From assembly GCA_001644045.1 (NCBI GenBank), contig LUUF01000043.1, positions 124,001-188,000 of the forward strand: DNA of 64,000 nucleotides, written 5' to 3'. Position numbers and translations under genes: made by a program. A model generated the notes under the pieces. The model saw only the letters and a program-made list of their open reading frames with translations. It was not told the origin of the DNA and searched no databases. Source of the DNA: Methylomonas methanica. Its GTDB lineage: Bacteria > Pseudomonadota > Gammaproteobacteria > Methylococcales > Methylomonadaceae. This document shows positions 50,830-62,173 of this stretch, piece by piece (the first letter of the stretch is position 1; every line of letters begins with the position of its first letter).

Positions 50830-53800
50830 ATGGCTCAATCACCCGGCAAAACCCGAGCCAAGTGCCTGTGCATCGACATCGAAACCGCGCGGCAAGACAG
50901 TTTGCGGCTGCGGGAAATCGGCGCTTACCGGCCTGACACCGATGCGCGCTTGCGTATATCCGGTAAGGCTGCCGATCTGCAGCAAAAGCTGGATCAAATC
51001 AGCGAAGGCGCGGCGTTTGTGTTGGGGCATAACGTGATTGCCTTCGATCAGCCTGCTTTGTCGGTATTGCATCCGGATTTGGCCCTGTACCGCTTGCCCC
51101 TGGTCGATACGCTGGAACTGTCGCCGGTGGCTTTTCCGCAGAATCCCTATCACCGCTTGGTGAAGGACTACAAACTCTGCACAACCACTCGCAACGATCC
51201 GGTCCGCGATGCGGAACTGGCTTACGAGCTGTTTCTGGATCAGGCCGCGGCCTTGCGGCAGCGGGTGGCGGAGCATCCCGACGAAGCGCTGTGTCTGCAT
51301 TTTTTATTGGCGCCGGAGAACGGTAAAGGCGTGGCGAATTTTTTTGCCAGCTTGCGCGCGGCGTTGCGGCCTTCGTTGATCGATGTGCAAGCCGCCTGGC
51401 GGCGGGCGACCGACGGCAAGGTGTGCCGGGCAGGACAGCAGCAAGTCGTTAACGACTATTTGCCCGACCCTGCTTGGCATAAGTCTTTGGCTTATGTGCT
51501 GGCCTGGCTGCGGGTGGCGGGCGGTAATTCAGTGTTGCCGCCCTGGGTGAGTTTGTCCTTCCCGAAAACTCGGGAGTTAATTGCGGCCTTGCGCGATGTG
51601 CCTTGTGACGCTGCCGAGTGCGACTGGTGCCGGGAGCAGCACGATCTGTCGCAACTGCTGCCGCGCTATTTTCCGGGGATAACGCAATTCCGTGCGATGC
51701 CGACTACCGAGGACGGCAGGTCCTTGCAGCAAGTCATCGTCGAACACGGTTTTGCCGGCACGCCGACCCTGGCGATTCTGCCGACCGGCGGCGGCAAATC
51801 CTTGTGTTATCAACTGCCAGCGCTGGCGCGTTTTTATCGCAACGGCAGTCTGACCGTGATCATCTCGCCACTGCAATCCCTGATGAAGGATCAGGTCGAT
51901 AACCTGGAAGCGCGTGGCATCACCTGCGCCGGATACATCAACAGCTTGCTGAATCCTATGGAGCGGCAGGTGATGCTGGATAAATTGCGGCTGGGCGATT
52001 TGGGCTTGATCTTTGTCGCGCCGGAACAATTTCGCAGCAGCGCGTTTGCCAAGGCTCTACAGCATCGGGAAGTCGGAGCTTGGGTATTCGATGAGGCGCA
52101 TTGTCTGTCCAAATGGGGACACGATTTTCGCCCGGATTACTTGTATGTGTCGCGCTTTATCAAGGCCCGGCAAAAGAACAAGCCCTCGCCGGTGTTTTGT
52201 TTTACCGCCACCGCCAAGCCGGACGTGGTGCAAGACATTGTGGAGCATTTTCATAAGCGCCTGGGCATTACGCTGGCCTGTTTGACCGGCGGCGTCAACC
52301 GCGAAAACCTGCTGTACGAAGTGCATGCGGTGCCGGCGCAAGCCAAATATCCGGAAGTGCTGCGTTTGCTGGAGCAAAGCTTGCGCGACGAGGGCGGGGC
52401 TATCGTGTTTTGCGCCCGGCAGAAAACCGTGGAGGAAATGGCTGAATTTTTGAAACAGGCCGGTCTGGATTGCGGCTATTTCCACGGCGGTATGCAGCCC
52501 GAGCAAAAGCGCCAAGTGCAGGAAGCCTTTATCGCCGGCGAACTGCGGGTGATCGCCGCCACCAATGCCTTTGGCATGGGCGTGGATAAAGCCGACGTGC
52601 GGCTGGTGATTCATTTGGATACGCCGGGCTCGCTGGAAAACTATTTGCAGGAAGCGGGCCGTGCGGGGCGCGACCAAGACTTGGCGCGGTGCGTATTGTT
52701 GTATGACGATGCCGATCTGGATGTGCAGTTTCGCTTACTGCGCAATTCGCGGCTGACGCAGCACGATATTGTCGCGATTTTAAAGGCGCTGCGCAGCATC
52801 GAGCGCAAAGATCGCAGCGAAGGTTCGGTGGTGGTCACCAGCGGCGAAATCCTGCTGGAAATTCCGGACAAGCACGGCATCGATCCCGACGCCGCCGATG
52901 CCGACACCAAGGTGCGCATCGCGGTGGCCTGGCTGGAAGAAGCGCGTTTGCTGGAACGCCAGGAAAATCATACCCGCGTGTTTCCGGGCAGCTTGCAGGT
53001 TGCCAGTATCGACGAAGCCCGCGTGTTGTTGCAGAAAAAGCTGGGGCCGAACGCCGACATCGAGCCTTATATCGCATTGTTATCACAGCTGTTTTATAGC
53101 GAAGACGACGAAGGCATCAGCACCGACGACTTGATGCTGGCTACCGGCCGCAACTCTCACGAAGTGCAGAGCATGTTGCGCGAGCTGGACCGCTTTAAAC
53201 TGGTGTCCAACGATACCGAAATCGGCGTGACGCTGTACCGCGATCCCGATACGGTCGACCGGTTGGCGGACTTGCGCAAACTGGAAGATGCGTTGATTGC
53301 CAGTCTGCGCGAGGCCGCGCCGGACGCGGATCGCGAGCAATGGCAGATTCTGAATGTACGGCGGCTGTGCGATACCTTACGCCGGGAGGCTGGTGTGGAG
53401 CTGACGCCGGATAAATTGACCCGACTGATGAAATCGTTTGCCGAAGCGTTTGGCGATGGCACCGGTCTGCGCGGTTTTTTTGCGTTACGTCCGGCCGGGC
53501 AGGATAACCGCTATCTAAAATTGCTGCGCAGTTGGCAGGACATCGACCTGATCCGGCATAAGCGCATGCGGCTGTCTCAGGCCTTGCTGAATTATTTTCT
53601 AGCAAAGCGGCAGGGCAATAATCTGCTGGTCACCTGTAAGCAAGGCGATTTGGAAGCGGCTTTGCAAGCCGATCTGACTTTGCAGGATATGGAGGTGCGC
53701 GACTGGCAGGTGGCATTGGCGGCGGCGCTGATTTATCTGGACAGCAACGAAGTATTGCATCTGGCGCGCGGCAAGGCGGTGTTTCGCGCGGCGATGAGCA

Positions 53801-55992
53801 TCCAGCTGAATGCCGAAGCCCGGCGCCGGCAGTTTAAAAAATCCGATTACACCGAGCTGGCCTTGCATTACAAGGACAAGATTATCCAGGTGCATGTGAT
53901 GGCGGAATATGCCCGGCTGGCGCTGGGCAAGATTCAGGCGGCGATGGCGTTTATCGTCGATTACTTTGGCATGGACAGACAGGAATTCGTGCGCCGCTAT
54001 TTTTCCGGCCGCCAGGATATTCTGGAAATGGCCACCACCGAAGCCGCTCATCGGCGCATTCTCACCGATCTGCAAAATCCCGAGCAGCAAGCCATAGTCG
54101 CCGCGCCGCCCGAAGGCAGTCAACTGGTGCTGGCTGGCCCCGGTTCCGGCAAGACCAAGGTCATCGTGCATCGGGTGGCGTGGTTGCTGCGCGAATGCAT
54201 GGTGTTGCCGGAAGACATAATGGTGTTGAGCTACAACCGCTCTGCTGCGGTTGAAATCCGCAAACGCTTGTGGGCCTTGATCGGTGCCGATGCTGCTGGG
54301 GTGACCGTGCAAACCTTGCACGGCCTGGCGATGCGACTGACCGGGACAAGTTACGCGGTGGCCGCCGAGCATGGCGAGACAGTTGATTTTTCGGCGGTTA
54401 TCAAAAACGCCACCGCGCTGTTAAAACAAGCGGAGCAGGGCGACGAGCTGGGGCCGGGCATACAACGCGACCGCTTGCTGTCCGGTTTGCGCTATTTATT
54501 GGTGGACGAATATCAGGACATCAACTCCGAGCATTACGAACTGATCAGTGCGCTTGCCGGCAGAGCTATCAACAGCGAGGAAGATAAATTGTCGCTATTG
54601 GCGGTGGGCGACGACGATCAGAATATTTACGCGTTCGGCGGTGCGAATGTGCGCTTCATCAAACAGTTTACCGAGGACTATCAGGCCAAGACCTACTACC
54701 TGATCGAAAATTACCGCTCCACGGCGCATATTGTTCATTGCGCGAATCGGGTGATTGCCCCGGCTCGGGAACGGATGAAAACTCAGCACGCGATCCAAAT
54801 CAATTTCGCGCGCCGCGAGACAGTGGATGGCGGCGAATTTGCCGCGCTGGATAGTTTGACGCAAGGCCGAGTGCATATCCTGGAAACGCCCGATCAGCTG
54901 AATGGCGAAGTTGAGGTGGCGCTGGCTGAACTGGTGCAGCTGAACAGCTTGGCAAATGCCGGGCAAACCAGTCATTGGGGCTGCTTTGCGGTGATCGCTA
55001 GGCATTGGGACACGCTGGAGCCAATGGCCGAATTGTGCAGGTTGCAAGGCATTTCGGTACTCTTGTTGCGGGACGATTATTTGCTGAATTTGCATACCAC
55101 CCGGGAAGGTCATGGTTTGCTGGCCTTATTGAACAAACAGCGGCGAAAAGCTCGCAGCGCGAGGGTTTTATTGCGCTGGGGGGCTTTGTCGCGCTGGTTT
55201 AAACGCCGTTATCGGCAGGCTGTCGATGATCTGATTGAACATCCATATCGAGCCATGCTGGCGCAATTCATCATTGCCGTGGAAGCGGCTGCGCCTAGTT
55301 GCCAGCAGGTGGTCAGCAATCTGGTCGAGGCGCTGTACGAATTCGGTTCCGGTAGCCAGTCCGGCGAAAACGACAGCCGGCATGCGCCGCTGCTGTTATT
55401 GACGGCGCACCGCGCCAAGGGCTTGGAATTCGATCATGTATTGATTCTGGATGGCGGCGGCTGGCAGCAAGCTAGCGACGAAGAGCGGCGACTGTTTTAT
55501 GTGGCGATGACGCGTGCCAGGAAAACCCTGACTTTGTGCGTCAAGCGGGGCGGGTGGCATGCTTTTATCCGGGATTGCGAGATGCTTTGCGTCAAAACCC
55601 AGCCGCAACATACAGCGGATTTTCGGCAATTGGGGCAACGCACTTGGCTGGCGGATTTGGGGCAAGTTGTCCTGTCTTGGCCCGGCTATTTTCCTCCTGG
55701 TAAGCCCATCCACCGGGCGATTGCTGCGCTGGACGTGGGTAGCGAGTTGCTTTTGCGGGCTAGAAGCGATGGACAAGCTGGTTGGGAACTAGCGGATGTA
55801 AATGGAGTGGCAGTGACCCGGATGGCACAGGCCTTTACGCCGCCAAAAGGCCAGATCATAAAGGTGCGAGTGGCGGCGATTTCGGTTAGGCATAAAACCG
55901 CTGGCAACACTGAAAATCTGCGGTGCGAGCGTTGGGAGTTAGTGTTGCCGGAAATTCTATATTTGCCGTGTGCAAACGACGGACAGACTTGA
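50830..55992 (+). CDS. Exonuclease-RecQ-UvrD fusion helicase, 1720 aa
   Basis: Three enzyme parts are joined. Residues about 10-140 form a DnaQ-like 3'-5' exonuclease fold (CIDIETA with D16 and E18; LGHNVIAFDQPAL, DAELAYEL). Residues about 300-650 form a RecQ-type SF2 helicase: Walker A LPTGGGKS at 317-324, DEAH at 421-424, CGYFHGGMQPEQKRQ and the motif VI QEAGRAGRD near 607. Residues about 1090-1600 form an SF1 UvrD/Rep-type helicase: AGPGSGKT at 1102-1109, VDEYQD at 1225-1230, GDDDQNIYAFGGAN near 1260, RRLFYVAMTRARKTL near 1553. The middle region (650-1080) has winged-helix-like helices. It likely unwinds and degrades DNA in repair or defence. It is a single complete ORF, close to the tmRNA and the fic remnant. 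Confidence 0.9.
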   Translation: MAQSPGKTRAKCLCIDIETARQDSLRLREIGAYRPDTDARLRISGKAADLQQKLDQISEGAAFVLGHNVIAFDQPALSVLHPDLALYRLPLVDTLELSPVAFPQNPYHRLVKDYKLCTTTRNDPVRDAELAYELFLDQAAALRQRVAEHPDEALCLHFLLAPENGKGVANFFASLRAALRPSLIDVQAAWRRATDGKVCRAGQQQVVNDYLPDPAWHKSLAYVLAWLRVAGGNSVLPPWVSLSFPKTRELIAALRDVPCDAAECDWCREQHDLSQLLPRYFPGITQFRAMPTTEDGRSLQQVIVEHGFAGTPTLAILPTGGGKSLCYQLPALARFYRNGSLTVIISPLQSLMKDQVDNLEARGITCAGYINSLLNPMERQVMLDKLRLGDLGLIFVAPEQFRSSAFAKALQHREVGAWVFDEAHCLSKWGHDFRPDYLYVSRFIKARQKNKPSPVFCFTATAKPDVVQDIVEHFHKRLGITLACLTGGVNRENLLYEVHAVPAQAKYPEVLRLLEQSLRDEGGAIVFCARQKTVEEMAEFLKQAGLDCGYFHGGMQPEQKRQVQEAFIAGELRVIAATNAFGMGVDKADVRLVIHLDTPGSLENYLQEAGRAGRDQDLARCVLLYDDADLDVQFRLLRNSRLTQHDIVAILKALRSIERKDRSEGSVVVTSGEILLEIPDKHGIDPDAADADTKVRIAVAWLEEARLLERQENHTRVFPGSLQVASIDEARVLLQKKLGPNADIEPYIALLSQLFYSEDDEGISTDDLMLATGRNSHEVQSMLRELDRFKLVSNDTEIGVTLYRDPDTVDRLADLRKLEDALIASLREAAPDADREQWQILNVRRLCDTLRREAGVELTPDKLTRLMKSFAEAFGDGTGLRGFFALRPAGQDNRYLKLLRSWQDIDLIRHKRMRLSQALLNYFLAKRQGNNLLVTCKQGDLEAALQADLTLQDMEVRDWQVALAAALIYLDSNEVLHLARGKAVFRAAMSIQLNAEARRRQFKKSDYTELALHYKDKIIQVHVMAEYARLALGKIQAAMAFIVDYFGMDRQEFVRRYFSGRQDILEMATTEAAHRRILTDLQNPEQQAIVAAPPEGSQLVLAGPGSGKTKVIVHRVAWLLRECMVLPEDIMVLSYNRSAAVEIRKRLWALIGADAAGVTVQTLHGLAMRLTGTSYAVAAEHGETVDFSAVIKNATALLKQAEQGDELGPGIQRDRLLSGLRYLLVDEYQDINSEHYELISALAGRAINSEEDKLSLLAVGDDDQNIYAFGGANVRFIKQFTEDYQAKTYYLIENYRSTAHIVHCANRVIAPARERMKTQHAIQINFARRETVDGGEFAALDSLTQGRVHILETPDQLNGEVEVALAELVQLNSLANAGQTSHWGCFAVIARHWDTLEPMAELCRLQGISVLLLRDDYLLNLHTTREGHGLLALLNKQRRKARSARVLLRWGALSRWFKRRYRQAVDDLIEHPYRAMLAQFIIAVEAAAPSCQQVVSNLVEALYEFGSGSQSGENDSRHAPLLLLTAHRAKGLEFDHVLILDGGGWQQASDEERRLFYVAMTRARKTLTLCVKRGGWHAFIRDCEMLCVKTQPQHTADFRQLGQRTWLADLGQVVLSWPGYFPPGKPIHRAIAALDVGSELLLRARSDGQAGWELADVNGVAVTRMAQAFTPPKGQIIKVRVAAISVRHKTAGNTENLRCERWELVLPEILYLPCANDGQT

Positions 55993-56013
55993 GTTTTTCA
56001 GTGCCGAGGTTTC

Positions 56014-56083
56014 GTCGTTCCCGCGCAGGCGGGAACCCAGGAAATTCAAAACTCTGGATCCCCGCTTGCGCGGGGATGACGAT
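56014..56083. repeat. REP-type palindrome pair
   Basis: GTTCCCGCGCAGGCGGGAAC and a second arm GATCCCCGCTTGCGCGGGGA are separated by 21 bases. Both are individually palindromic and inverted relative to each other. This is the class TTCCCGCGCAGGCGGGAATC-CAG known from many proteobacteria. It lies between the fusion helicase and gatB, downstream of both. Confidence 0.75.
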
Positions 56084-56113
56084 AAATTCAGCGATTCGGG
56101 ACGCGTCTCTGAC

Positions 56114-57553
56114 TTAGTTTTTCAGCTTAGCGATCAACATCTTGTTGACTTCGCCAGGATTGGCCTTGCCTTGGGTTTCTTTCATGATTTGGCCGACCAA
56201 GGCCATCAACGCCTTGTCCTTGCCGGTCCGATATTGTTCGACCGGCACCGGGTTGGCGGCGATGACTTTGTCGACGATGGCTTCGATGGCGCCGGTGTCG
56301 GTGATTTGGACCAAGCCTTCTTTTTCGATGATTTCGTCGGCGCTGTCGCTGCCGTTCCAGAGTTTGTCGAATACCTGTTTGGCGGTTTTGCCGGAAATAG
56401 TGTTGTCGGCAATGCGTTTGATCAGTCCGGCCAGACGTTCGGCGCTGACCGGGCAAGCGCCGATTTCCAATCCGGCTTTATTCAATGCGCCGAGCACGTC
56501 ACCGGTCAGCCAGTTGCTGGCCAGTTTGGCTTCGCCGCCGGAGGCTTTGACAACAGTTTCGTAAAAGTCGGCCAGTTCGCGCGACGAGGTCAAGGTGGTG
56601 GCGCTTTCGTTATCCAGGTGGTACTGGTCGATGAAACGTTGTTTCTTGGCATCGGGCAATTCCGGCAGTGTGGCGCGGATTTCGTTTTTTAGTGATTCTT
56701 CAATCAATACCGGCAACAAGTCCGGATCGGGGAAGTAGCGGTAGTCGTTGGCTTCTTCCTTGCTGCGCATTGAGCGGGTTTCGTCCTTGTTGGCGTCGTA
56801 CAGGCGGGTCTCCTGGACAACTTTGTTACCGCTTTCGATCACATCGATTTGCCGTTCGATTTCGTGATTGATGGCTTTTTCGACGAACTTGAAGGAGTTG
56901 ATGTTTTTGATTTCGGCGCGAGTGCCGAATTCTTTTTGGCCTTTCGGGCGCACCGAAACATTGGCGTCACAGCGGAAAGAACCTTCCTGCATGTTGCCGT
57001 CGCAGATTTCCAGATACCTTACCAGCTCGTGCAGTTTACGCATGTAGGCCACGGCTTCCTTGGCCGAACGCATGTCGGGTTCGGAAACGATTTCCAGCAG
57101 CGGGGTGCCGGCGCGATTCAGGTCGATGCCGGTCAGGCCGTGGAAATCTTCGTGCAAGGATTTGCCGGCGTCTTCTTCCAAGTGGGCGCGGGTGATGCCG
57201 ATGCGTTTAGTCTCGCCGTCGACGTCTATGTCCAAATGGCCGTTGCCGACGATGGGTAGCTCGAACTGGCTGATCTGGTAGCCTTTCGGTAAATCCGGGT
57301 AGAAATAGTTTTTACGGGCGAAGACCGAGTGCGGGGCGATTTCGGCGTCGATTGCCAAGCCAAAGGTCACGGCCTTACGCACCGCGTCTCTGTTCAACAC
57401 CGGCAACACACCCGGCAAGCCCAGGTCGACCGCGCAGGCCTGGGTGTTGGGTTCCGCGCCGTATGCGGTGGCGGCACCGGAAAAGATTTTGGATTTGGTC
57501 GAGAGTTGGGTGTGGATTTCCAGGCCGATGACGGCTTCCCATTGTGAGTTCAT
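56114..57553 (-). CDS. gatB: Asp/Glu-tRNA amidotransferase subunit B
   Basis: The 479-aa protein has the GatB core [40 protein letters not shown], and [20 protein letters not shown] with [14 protein letters not shown]-terminal YqeY-like helical domain ends [13 protein letters not shown]. With GatC and GatA it amidates Glu-tRNA(Gln) or Asp-tRNA(Asn). It is separated from gatA by an Uma2-family gene. Confidence 0.97.
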   Translation of the reverse strand: MNSQWEAVIGLEIHTQLSTKSKIFSGAATAYGAEPNTQACAVDLGLPGVLPVLNRDAVRKAVTFGLAIDAEIAPHSVFARKNYFYPDLPKGYQISQFELPIVGNGHLDIDVDGETKRIGITRAHLEEDAGKSLHEDFHGLTGIDLNRAGTPLLEIVSEPDMRSAKEAVAYMRKLHELVRYLEICDGNMQEGSFRCDANVSVRPKGQKEFGTRAEIKNINSFKFVEKAINHEIERQIDVIESGNKVVQETRLYDANKDETRSMRSKEEANDYRYFPDPDLLPVLIEESLKNEIRATLPELPDAKKQRFIDQYHLDNESATTLTSSRELADFYETVVKASGGEAKLASNWLTGDVLGALNKAGLEIGACPVSAERLAGLIKRIADNTISGKTAKQVFDKLWNGSDSADEIIEKEGLVQITDTGAIEAIVDKVIAANPVPVEQYRTGKDKALMALVGQIMKETQGKANPGEVNKMLIAKLKN

Positions 57554-57571
57554 TCGTGGTTCCTTTAAAGC

Positions 57572-58174
57572 TTATTCGGCAAAAACGTCGTTCAGGTCGA
57601 TTTGCAGGTCGGGGAATAAATGCGGAATGGCGACTTCGTTGCCGGGGTATAGGCCGCGCAATTGGTATTTACCCTGCTCGTCCAGCACGAATTGCTGGAC
57701 GATTTGTTCGTAGGGGAAGACCAGCCAATATTCGCTAACGCCGCTTTCTTCGTATAAGTCGTATTTCAGGCGCACTTCTTTGCGGCTATTTCCCGGCGAC
57801 AACACTTCAATGATCCAGTCCGGCGCGCCGTCGCAGCCTTGTTCGGTGAGTTTGTTTTTGTCGCAGATTAGGCAAAGATCGGGTTGCACGACGCTGAAAG
57901 CTTCGCGGTTAGTCAGTAGCGATTTGCGGCGGTCGTAAAGCTTGACGTCGAATGGGGCGGCGAACACCCCGCATGGTTTGCGCTTGAAATAGTTTCCCAA
58001 GTGTAGAAACAGGTTGCCGGAGATGCTCTGGTGCTTGCGGTTAGGCGCAGGCGACATCGCCATGATCTTGCCCTTGATTAGCTCGACCGATTCTTCGAGT
58101 TGCCAGGTCAAATAATCGGCGTAGCTATAGGTGCCGTTGGGGTCCAGTTGCGATAATTGCGTGATAGGCGCCAT
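57572..58174 (-). CDS. Uma2-family (DUF820) PD-(D/E)XK-like protein
   Basis: The 200-aa protein shows the Uma2 pattern: SYADYLTWQLEESVELIKGK, MSPAPNRKHQSISGNLFLHL, VQPDLCLICDKNK, GAPDWIIEVLSPGNSRKEVR and LKYDLYEESGVSEYWLV, with the nuclease-like residues D in QPDL and E in EVLS. The function of this family is unknown. I chose the ATG at 58174 with GGAGG upstream. It is wedged between gatA and gatB in the same direction, so it is read with them. Confidence 0.9.
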   Translation of the reverse strand: MAPITQLSQLDPNGTYSYADYLTWQLEESVELIKGKIMAMSPAPNRKHQSISGNLFLHLGNYFKRKPCGVFAAPFDVKLYDRRKSLLTNREAFSVVQPDLCLICDKNKLTEQGCDGAPDWIIEVLSPGNSRKEVRLKYDLYEESGVSEYWLVFPYEQIVQQFVLDEQGKYQLRGLYPGNEVAIPHLFPDLQIDLNDVFAE

Positions 58175-58187
58175 ATTGCCTCCGGTG

Positions 58188-59639
58188 CTATTCGAAGCCT
58201 TTCGGTATTTGCAAGTGCCAGTCGGTGACTTGCTGGTAGCGATGGCCGACATTCAGCAATTTGGCTTCGCTGAAATAGTTGCCGATCACATGCAAGCCGA
58301 CCGGTTTACCGTCTATGAAGCCGGCCGGAATCGACATGGCGGGCAAACCGGCCAGGTTGATGGCTATTGTGTAGATGTCTTCCAAATACATCTGAATTGG
58401 ATCACTGGTTTTTTCGCCGATTTTGAACGCGGTGCTGGGCGTGACGGGGCCCATCAACACATCGACTTCGCTCAATGCGCGTTTGAAATCTTCGCTGATC
58501 AGGCGGCGGACTTGTTGGGCTTTTAAATAATAAGCGTCGTAATAGCCGGCAGATAATGCATAAGTCCCCATCAGGATGCGGCGTTTCACTTCCGCGCCGA
58601 AGGCTTCGCCGCGAGAGCGGGTGTAGAGGTCGGTCAAATCTTCCGGATTTTGGCAGCGGTAACCGAAGCGTACGCCGTCGTAGCGTGACAGGTTGGACGA
58701 GCATTCGGCCGAGGCGATCACGTAATAGGCAGGAATCGCCAGGTTCAGGTTGGGCATGTCCACTTCTTTGACTTCCGCGCCCAGCTTTTGATATTCGGCG
58801 ATGGCGGCCTGAATCGTGGCGGCCATTTGGCTATCCAGCTCGGTGCTGAAAAACTGTTTCGGTAGACCGATTTTCAAACCTTGCAGACTATCGTTCAGGC
58901 CGGCGCTGTAGTCGGGCACGGCTTGATCGACGCTGGTGGAGTCTTTGGGGTCGAAGCCGGCCATCGTTTGCAGCAACAAAGCTGCGTCTGCCGCGCTACG
59001 CGCCATGGGGCCGCCTTGGTCCAAGCTGGAAGCGTAAGCGATCATGCCGTAGCGCGACACCCGGCCGTAAGTGGGTTTCAAGCCGGTGACACCGCACAGT
59101 GCGGCCGGTTGGCGGATCGAGCCGCCGGTGTCGGTGCCGGTCACGGCCGGCGCCAGACGCGCCGCAACTGCCGCCGCCGAGCCGCCGGACGAGCCGCCGG
59201 GCACGCAATCGGTTGCCCAGGGATTACGCACCGGCCCGTAAAAACTGTTCTCGTTGGACGAACCCATTGCAAATTCGTCCATGTTCAATTTGCCCAGCAT
59301 CACCGCACCGGCCCGGTTGAAGTGTTCAACCACGGTAGCGTCGTAAGGGGCAATAAAGTTATCCAGCATTTTCGAGCCGCAGCTGGTTTTAGTGCCTAGC
59401 GTACAGAAAATATCTTTTTGGGCGATGGGGATGCCGGCCAGCGGTCCGGCGTTGCCAGCAGCAAGCAGTTGACAGGCAGCCTGGGCTTGTTGCAAGGCGC
59501 TGTCAGCGCTGACGGTAATAAATGCGTTCAGGTCTTGGTGCTGCTTGATGCGGTCCAGGAAATGTTGGGTCAGCTCAACGCTGGAGAATTCTTTGCTGCG
59601 CAGTCCGGCTGCCAGTTCGCCAAGGGTTTTTTTGTGCAT
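58188..59639 (-). CDS. gatA: Asp/Glu-tRNA amidotransferase subunit A
   Basis: The 483-aa amidase has the catalytic Ser-cisSer-Lys signature: K in IAQKDIF and the glycine/serine loop [20 protein letters not shown] then [10 protein letters not shown]. It supplies ammonia from glutamine for the transamidation. It lies 8 bases after gatC. Confidence 0.97.
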   Translation of the reverse strand: MHKKTLGELAAGLRSKEFSSVELTQHFLDRIKQHQDLNAFITVSADSALQQAQAACQLLAAGNAGPLAGIPIAQKDIFCTLGTKTSCGSKMLDNFIAPYDATVVEHFNRAGAVMLGKLNMDEFAMGSSNENSFYGPVRNPWATDCVPGGSSGGSAAAVAARLAPAVTGTDTGGSIRQPAALCGVTGLKPTYGRVSRYGMIAYASSLDQGGPMARSAADAALLLQTMAGFDPKDSTSVDQAVPDYSAGLNDSLQGLKIGLPKQFFSTELDSQMAATIQAAIAEYQKLGAEVKEVDMPNLNLAIPAYYVIASAECSSNLSRYDGVRFGYRCQNPEDLTDLYTRSRGEAFGAEVKRRILMGTYALSAGYYDAYYLKAQQVRRLISEDFKRALSEVDVLMGPVTPSTAFKIGEKTSDPIQMYLEDIYTIAINLAGLPAMSIPAGFIDGKPVGLHVIGNYFSEAKLLNVGHRYQQVTDWHLQIPKGFE

Positions 59640-59647
59640 AATCGTCC

Positions 59648-59935
59648 TTAATCGATGACTTTGGGAACCAGGTATAACCCGGCTTCGGTTTGCGGGGCGA
59701 TGGTTTGGAAATGGTCGCGCTGATCGATCTCGGTAACCGCGTCTTCGCGCAGGCGCTGTATTTGGTCGAGCGGATGAGCCATCGGCGTCACTCCGTCGGT
59801 GTTTAACTGGTCCATCCGCGTCATTAATTCCAGTACGCCGGATAGGTCTTTTGCATAGTGTTCGACATCTTGTTCAGCAATGCCCAGCCTTGCCAGGTGA
59901 GCGATTTTTTTAACGTCATTCGCCGTTAACGACAT
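59648..59935 (-). CDS. gatC: Asp/Glu-tRNA amidotransferase subunit C
   Basis: The 95-aa protein has the typical GatC helices ([20 protein letters not shown]) and middle [20 protein letters not shown]. It stabilises the GatAB complex. It is the first gene of gatC-gatA-uma2-gatB and is divergent from mreB, sharing a 114-bp gap. Confidence 0.96.
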   Translation of the reverse strand: MSLTANDVKKIAHLARLGIAEQDVEHYAKDLSGVLELMTRMDQLNTDGVTPMAHPLDQIQRLREDAVTEIDQRDHFQTIAPQTEAGLYLVPKVID

Positions 59936-60013
59936 TCTTCTAACTCCAGGTTTTCTTAGTAAAACTATGATACTTTATATCTTGCTCAAATACCTGCTTG
60001 ATTGTTAAAGTAG

Positions 60014-61093
<1,080 letters not shown>

Positions 61094-61116
61094 GCGCTGA
61101 TATAAAAAAATCTCTG

Positions 61117-61158
61117 AAAGGCCGCTTTAACCGTGCAAAGTGGTTAAAGTGGCCTTTT
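61117..61158 (+). terminator. Terminator after mreB
   Basis: AAAGGCCGCTTTAACC-N10-GGTTAAAGTGGCCTTTT forms a long stem with one G-T mismatch and a T-run. It separates mreB from mreCD and probably reduces but does not prevent read-through. Confidence 0.85.
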
Positions 61159-61276
61159 CTACGAAATTTATGCCGCTCGGCAGATGAATTGCCAACGAGC
61201 GGAGGTCGATTGTTCTTGCTGTCGCGTCGACGGGTGCCGGTCTTGCTTGTCGCGTCTTGATTGTTAGAGGTTTGCC

Positions 61277-62173
61277 ATAAAACTCTTATTTGCCAAAGGC
61301 CCTTCGCTTAACACCCGTTTACTGGTGGCATTACTGGTATCTATTTCCATGTTAGTGATCGATTACCGTAGTGAACGCCTGGATCGGGTACGCTCCTTGT
61401 TGTCGGTATTCACCTATCCATTACAGTCGCTTGCCAGTCTGCCGGTCGATTTTTACCAGACGGTGTCCGGGACGATCATTTCTTTCGTCGAATTGCAAAA
61501 AGAAAATCGTCGCTTGAAAGAGGCTCAGTTCGTCAATGATGCGAAATTGTTGAAATTCGCGGCCTTGGAAAAAGAAAACACCCGTCTGCGGATGCTGCTG
61601 GAAAATTCCTTTCAACTGGGCGAGCAAGTGCTGGTGGCCGAGCTGGTTTCGGTAAAACTGGCGCCTTACGAACATACGGTGGTGGTCAATAAAGGTTCGC
61701 GTTTTGGTGTGCATGCCGAGCAGCCGGTGCTGGATGCCAATGGTATCGTCGGTCAGGTGGTGCGGGCTTTGCCGTCCAGTTCGGAAGTGATGCTGATTAG
61801 CGATCCCGATCACGCCATACCGGTACAGGTCAACCGCAACGGTTTGCGCACCATCGCTTTCGGTACCGGCCAACCCAACCGTCTGCATTTGCCGTTTCTG
61901 GCTAATAACGCCGACATCGTGCCGGGCGATTTGCTGGTTACTTCCGGGCTGGGCGGCGTTTTTCCGGCCGGTTACCCGGTGGCAGTGGTCGATAAGTTCG
62001 AAGCCAGGCCGGATAAATCCTTTGCCAACATCTATGCCACGCCCAAGGCGGAACTGGATAAAAGCCGCGAATTTTTGATCGTCTGGAGTCATTCCACGCC
62101 GGTGGTGCTAGGGGATCAGGGTAAAGCGCCAGCCGAGCCGGAAGCCAAGGAAGCCGAGCATGTCGCGCCTTGA
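61277..62173 (+). CDS. mreC: Rod-shape protein MreC, possible ATA start
   Basis: Reading back in frame from the coding region gives F-A-I-K-L-L-F-A-K-G-P-S-L-N-T-R-L-L before the first GTG at 61325. The basic stretch and the transmembrane helix belong together, as MreC normally begins with KxLFxxGPSLxxRLL. No ATG, GTG or TTG is in frame before 61325, but ATA at 61277 has AGAGG 6 bases upstream. Start is thus probably the rare ATA, giving 298 aa. The body has a coiled coil (FVELQKENRRLKEAQFVNDA) and the beta-barrel domain (VAELVSVKLAPYEHTVVVNK). It scaffolds the elongasome in the periplasm. Confidence 0.9.
   Translation: MKLLFAKGPSLNTRLLVALLVSISMLVIDYRSERLDRVRSLLSVFTYPLQSLASLPVDFYQTVSGTIISFVELQKENRRLKEAQFVNDAKLLKFAALEKENTRLRMLLENSFQLGEQVLVAELVSVKLAPYEHTVVVNKGSRFGVHAEQPVLDANGIVGQVVRALPSSSEVMLISDPDHAIPVQVNRNGLRTIAFGTGQPNRLHLPFLANNADIVPGDLLVTSGLGGVFPAGYPVAVVDKFEARPDKSFANIYATPKAELDKSREFLIVWSHSTPVVLGDQGKAPAEPEAKEAEHVAP

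Noticed and set aside
53599-54372. 257-aa open frame antisense to the fusion helicase
   Set aside because: Antisense shadow of conserved helicase coding sequence.
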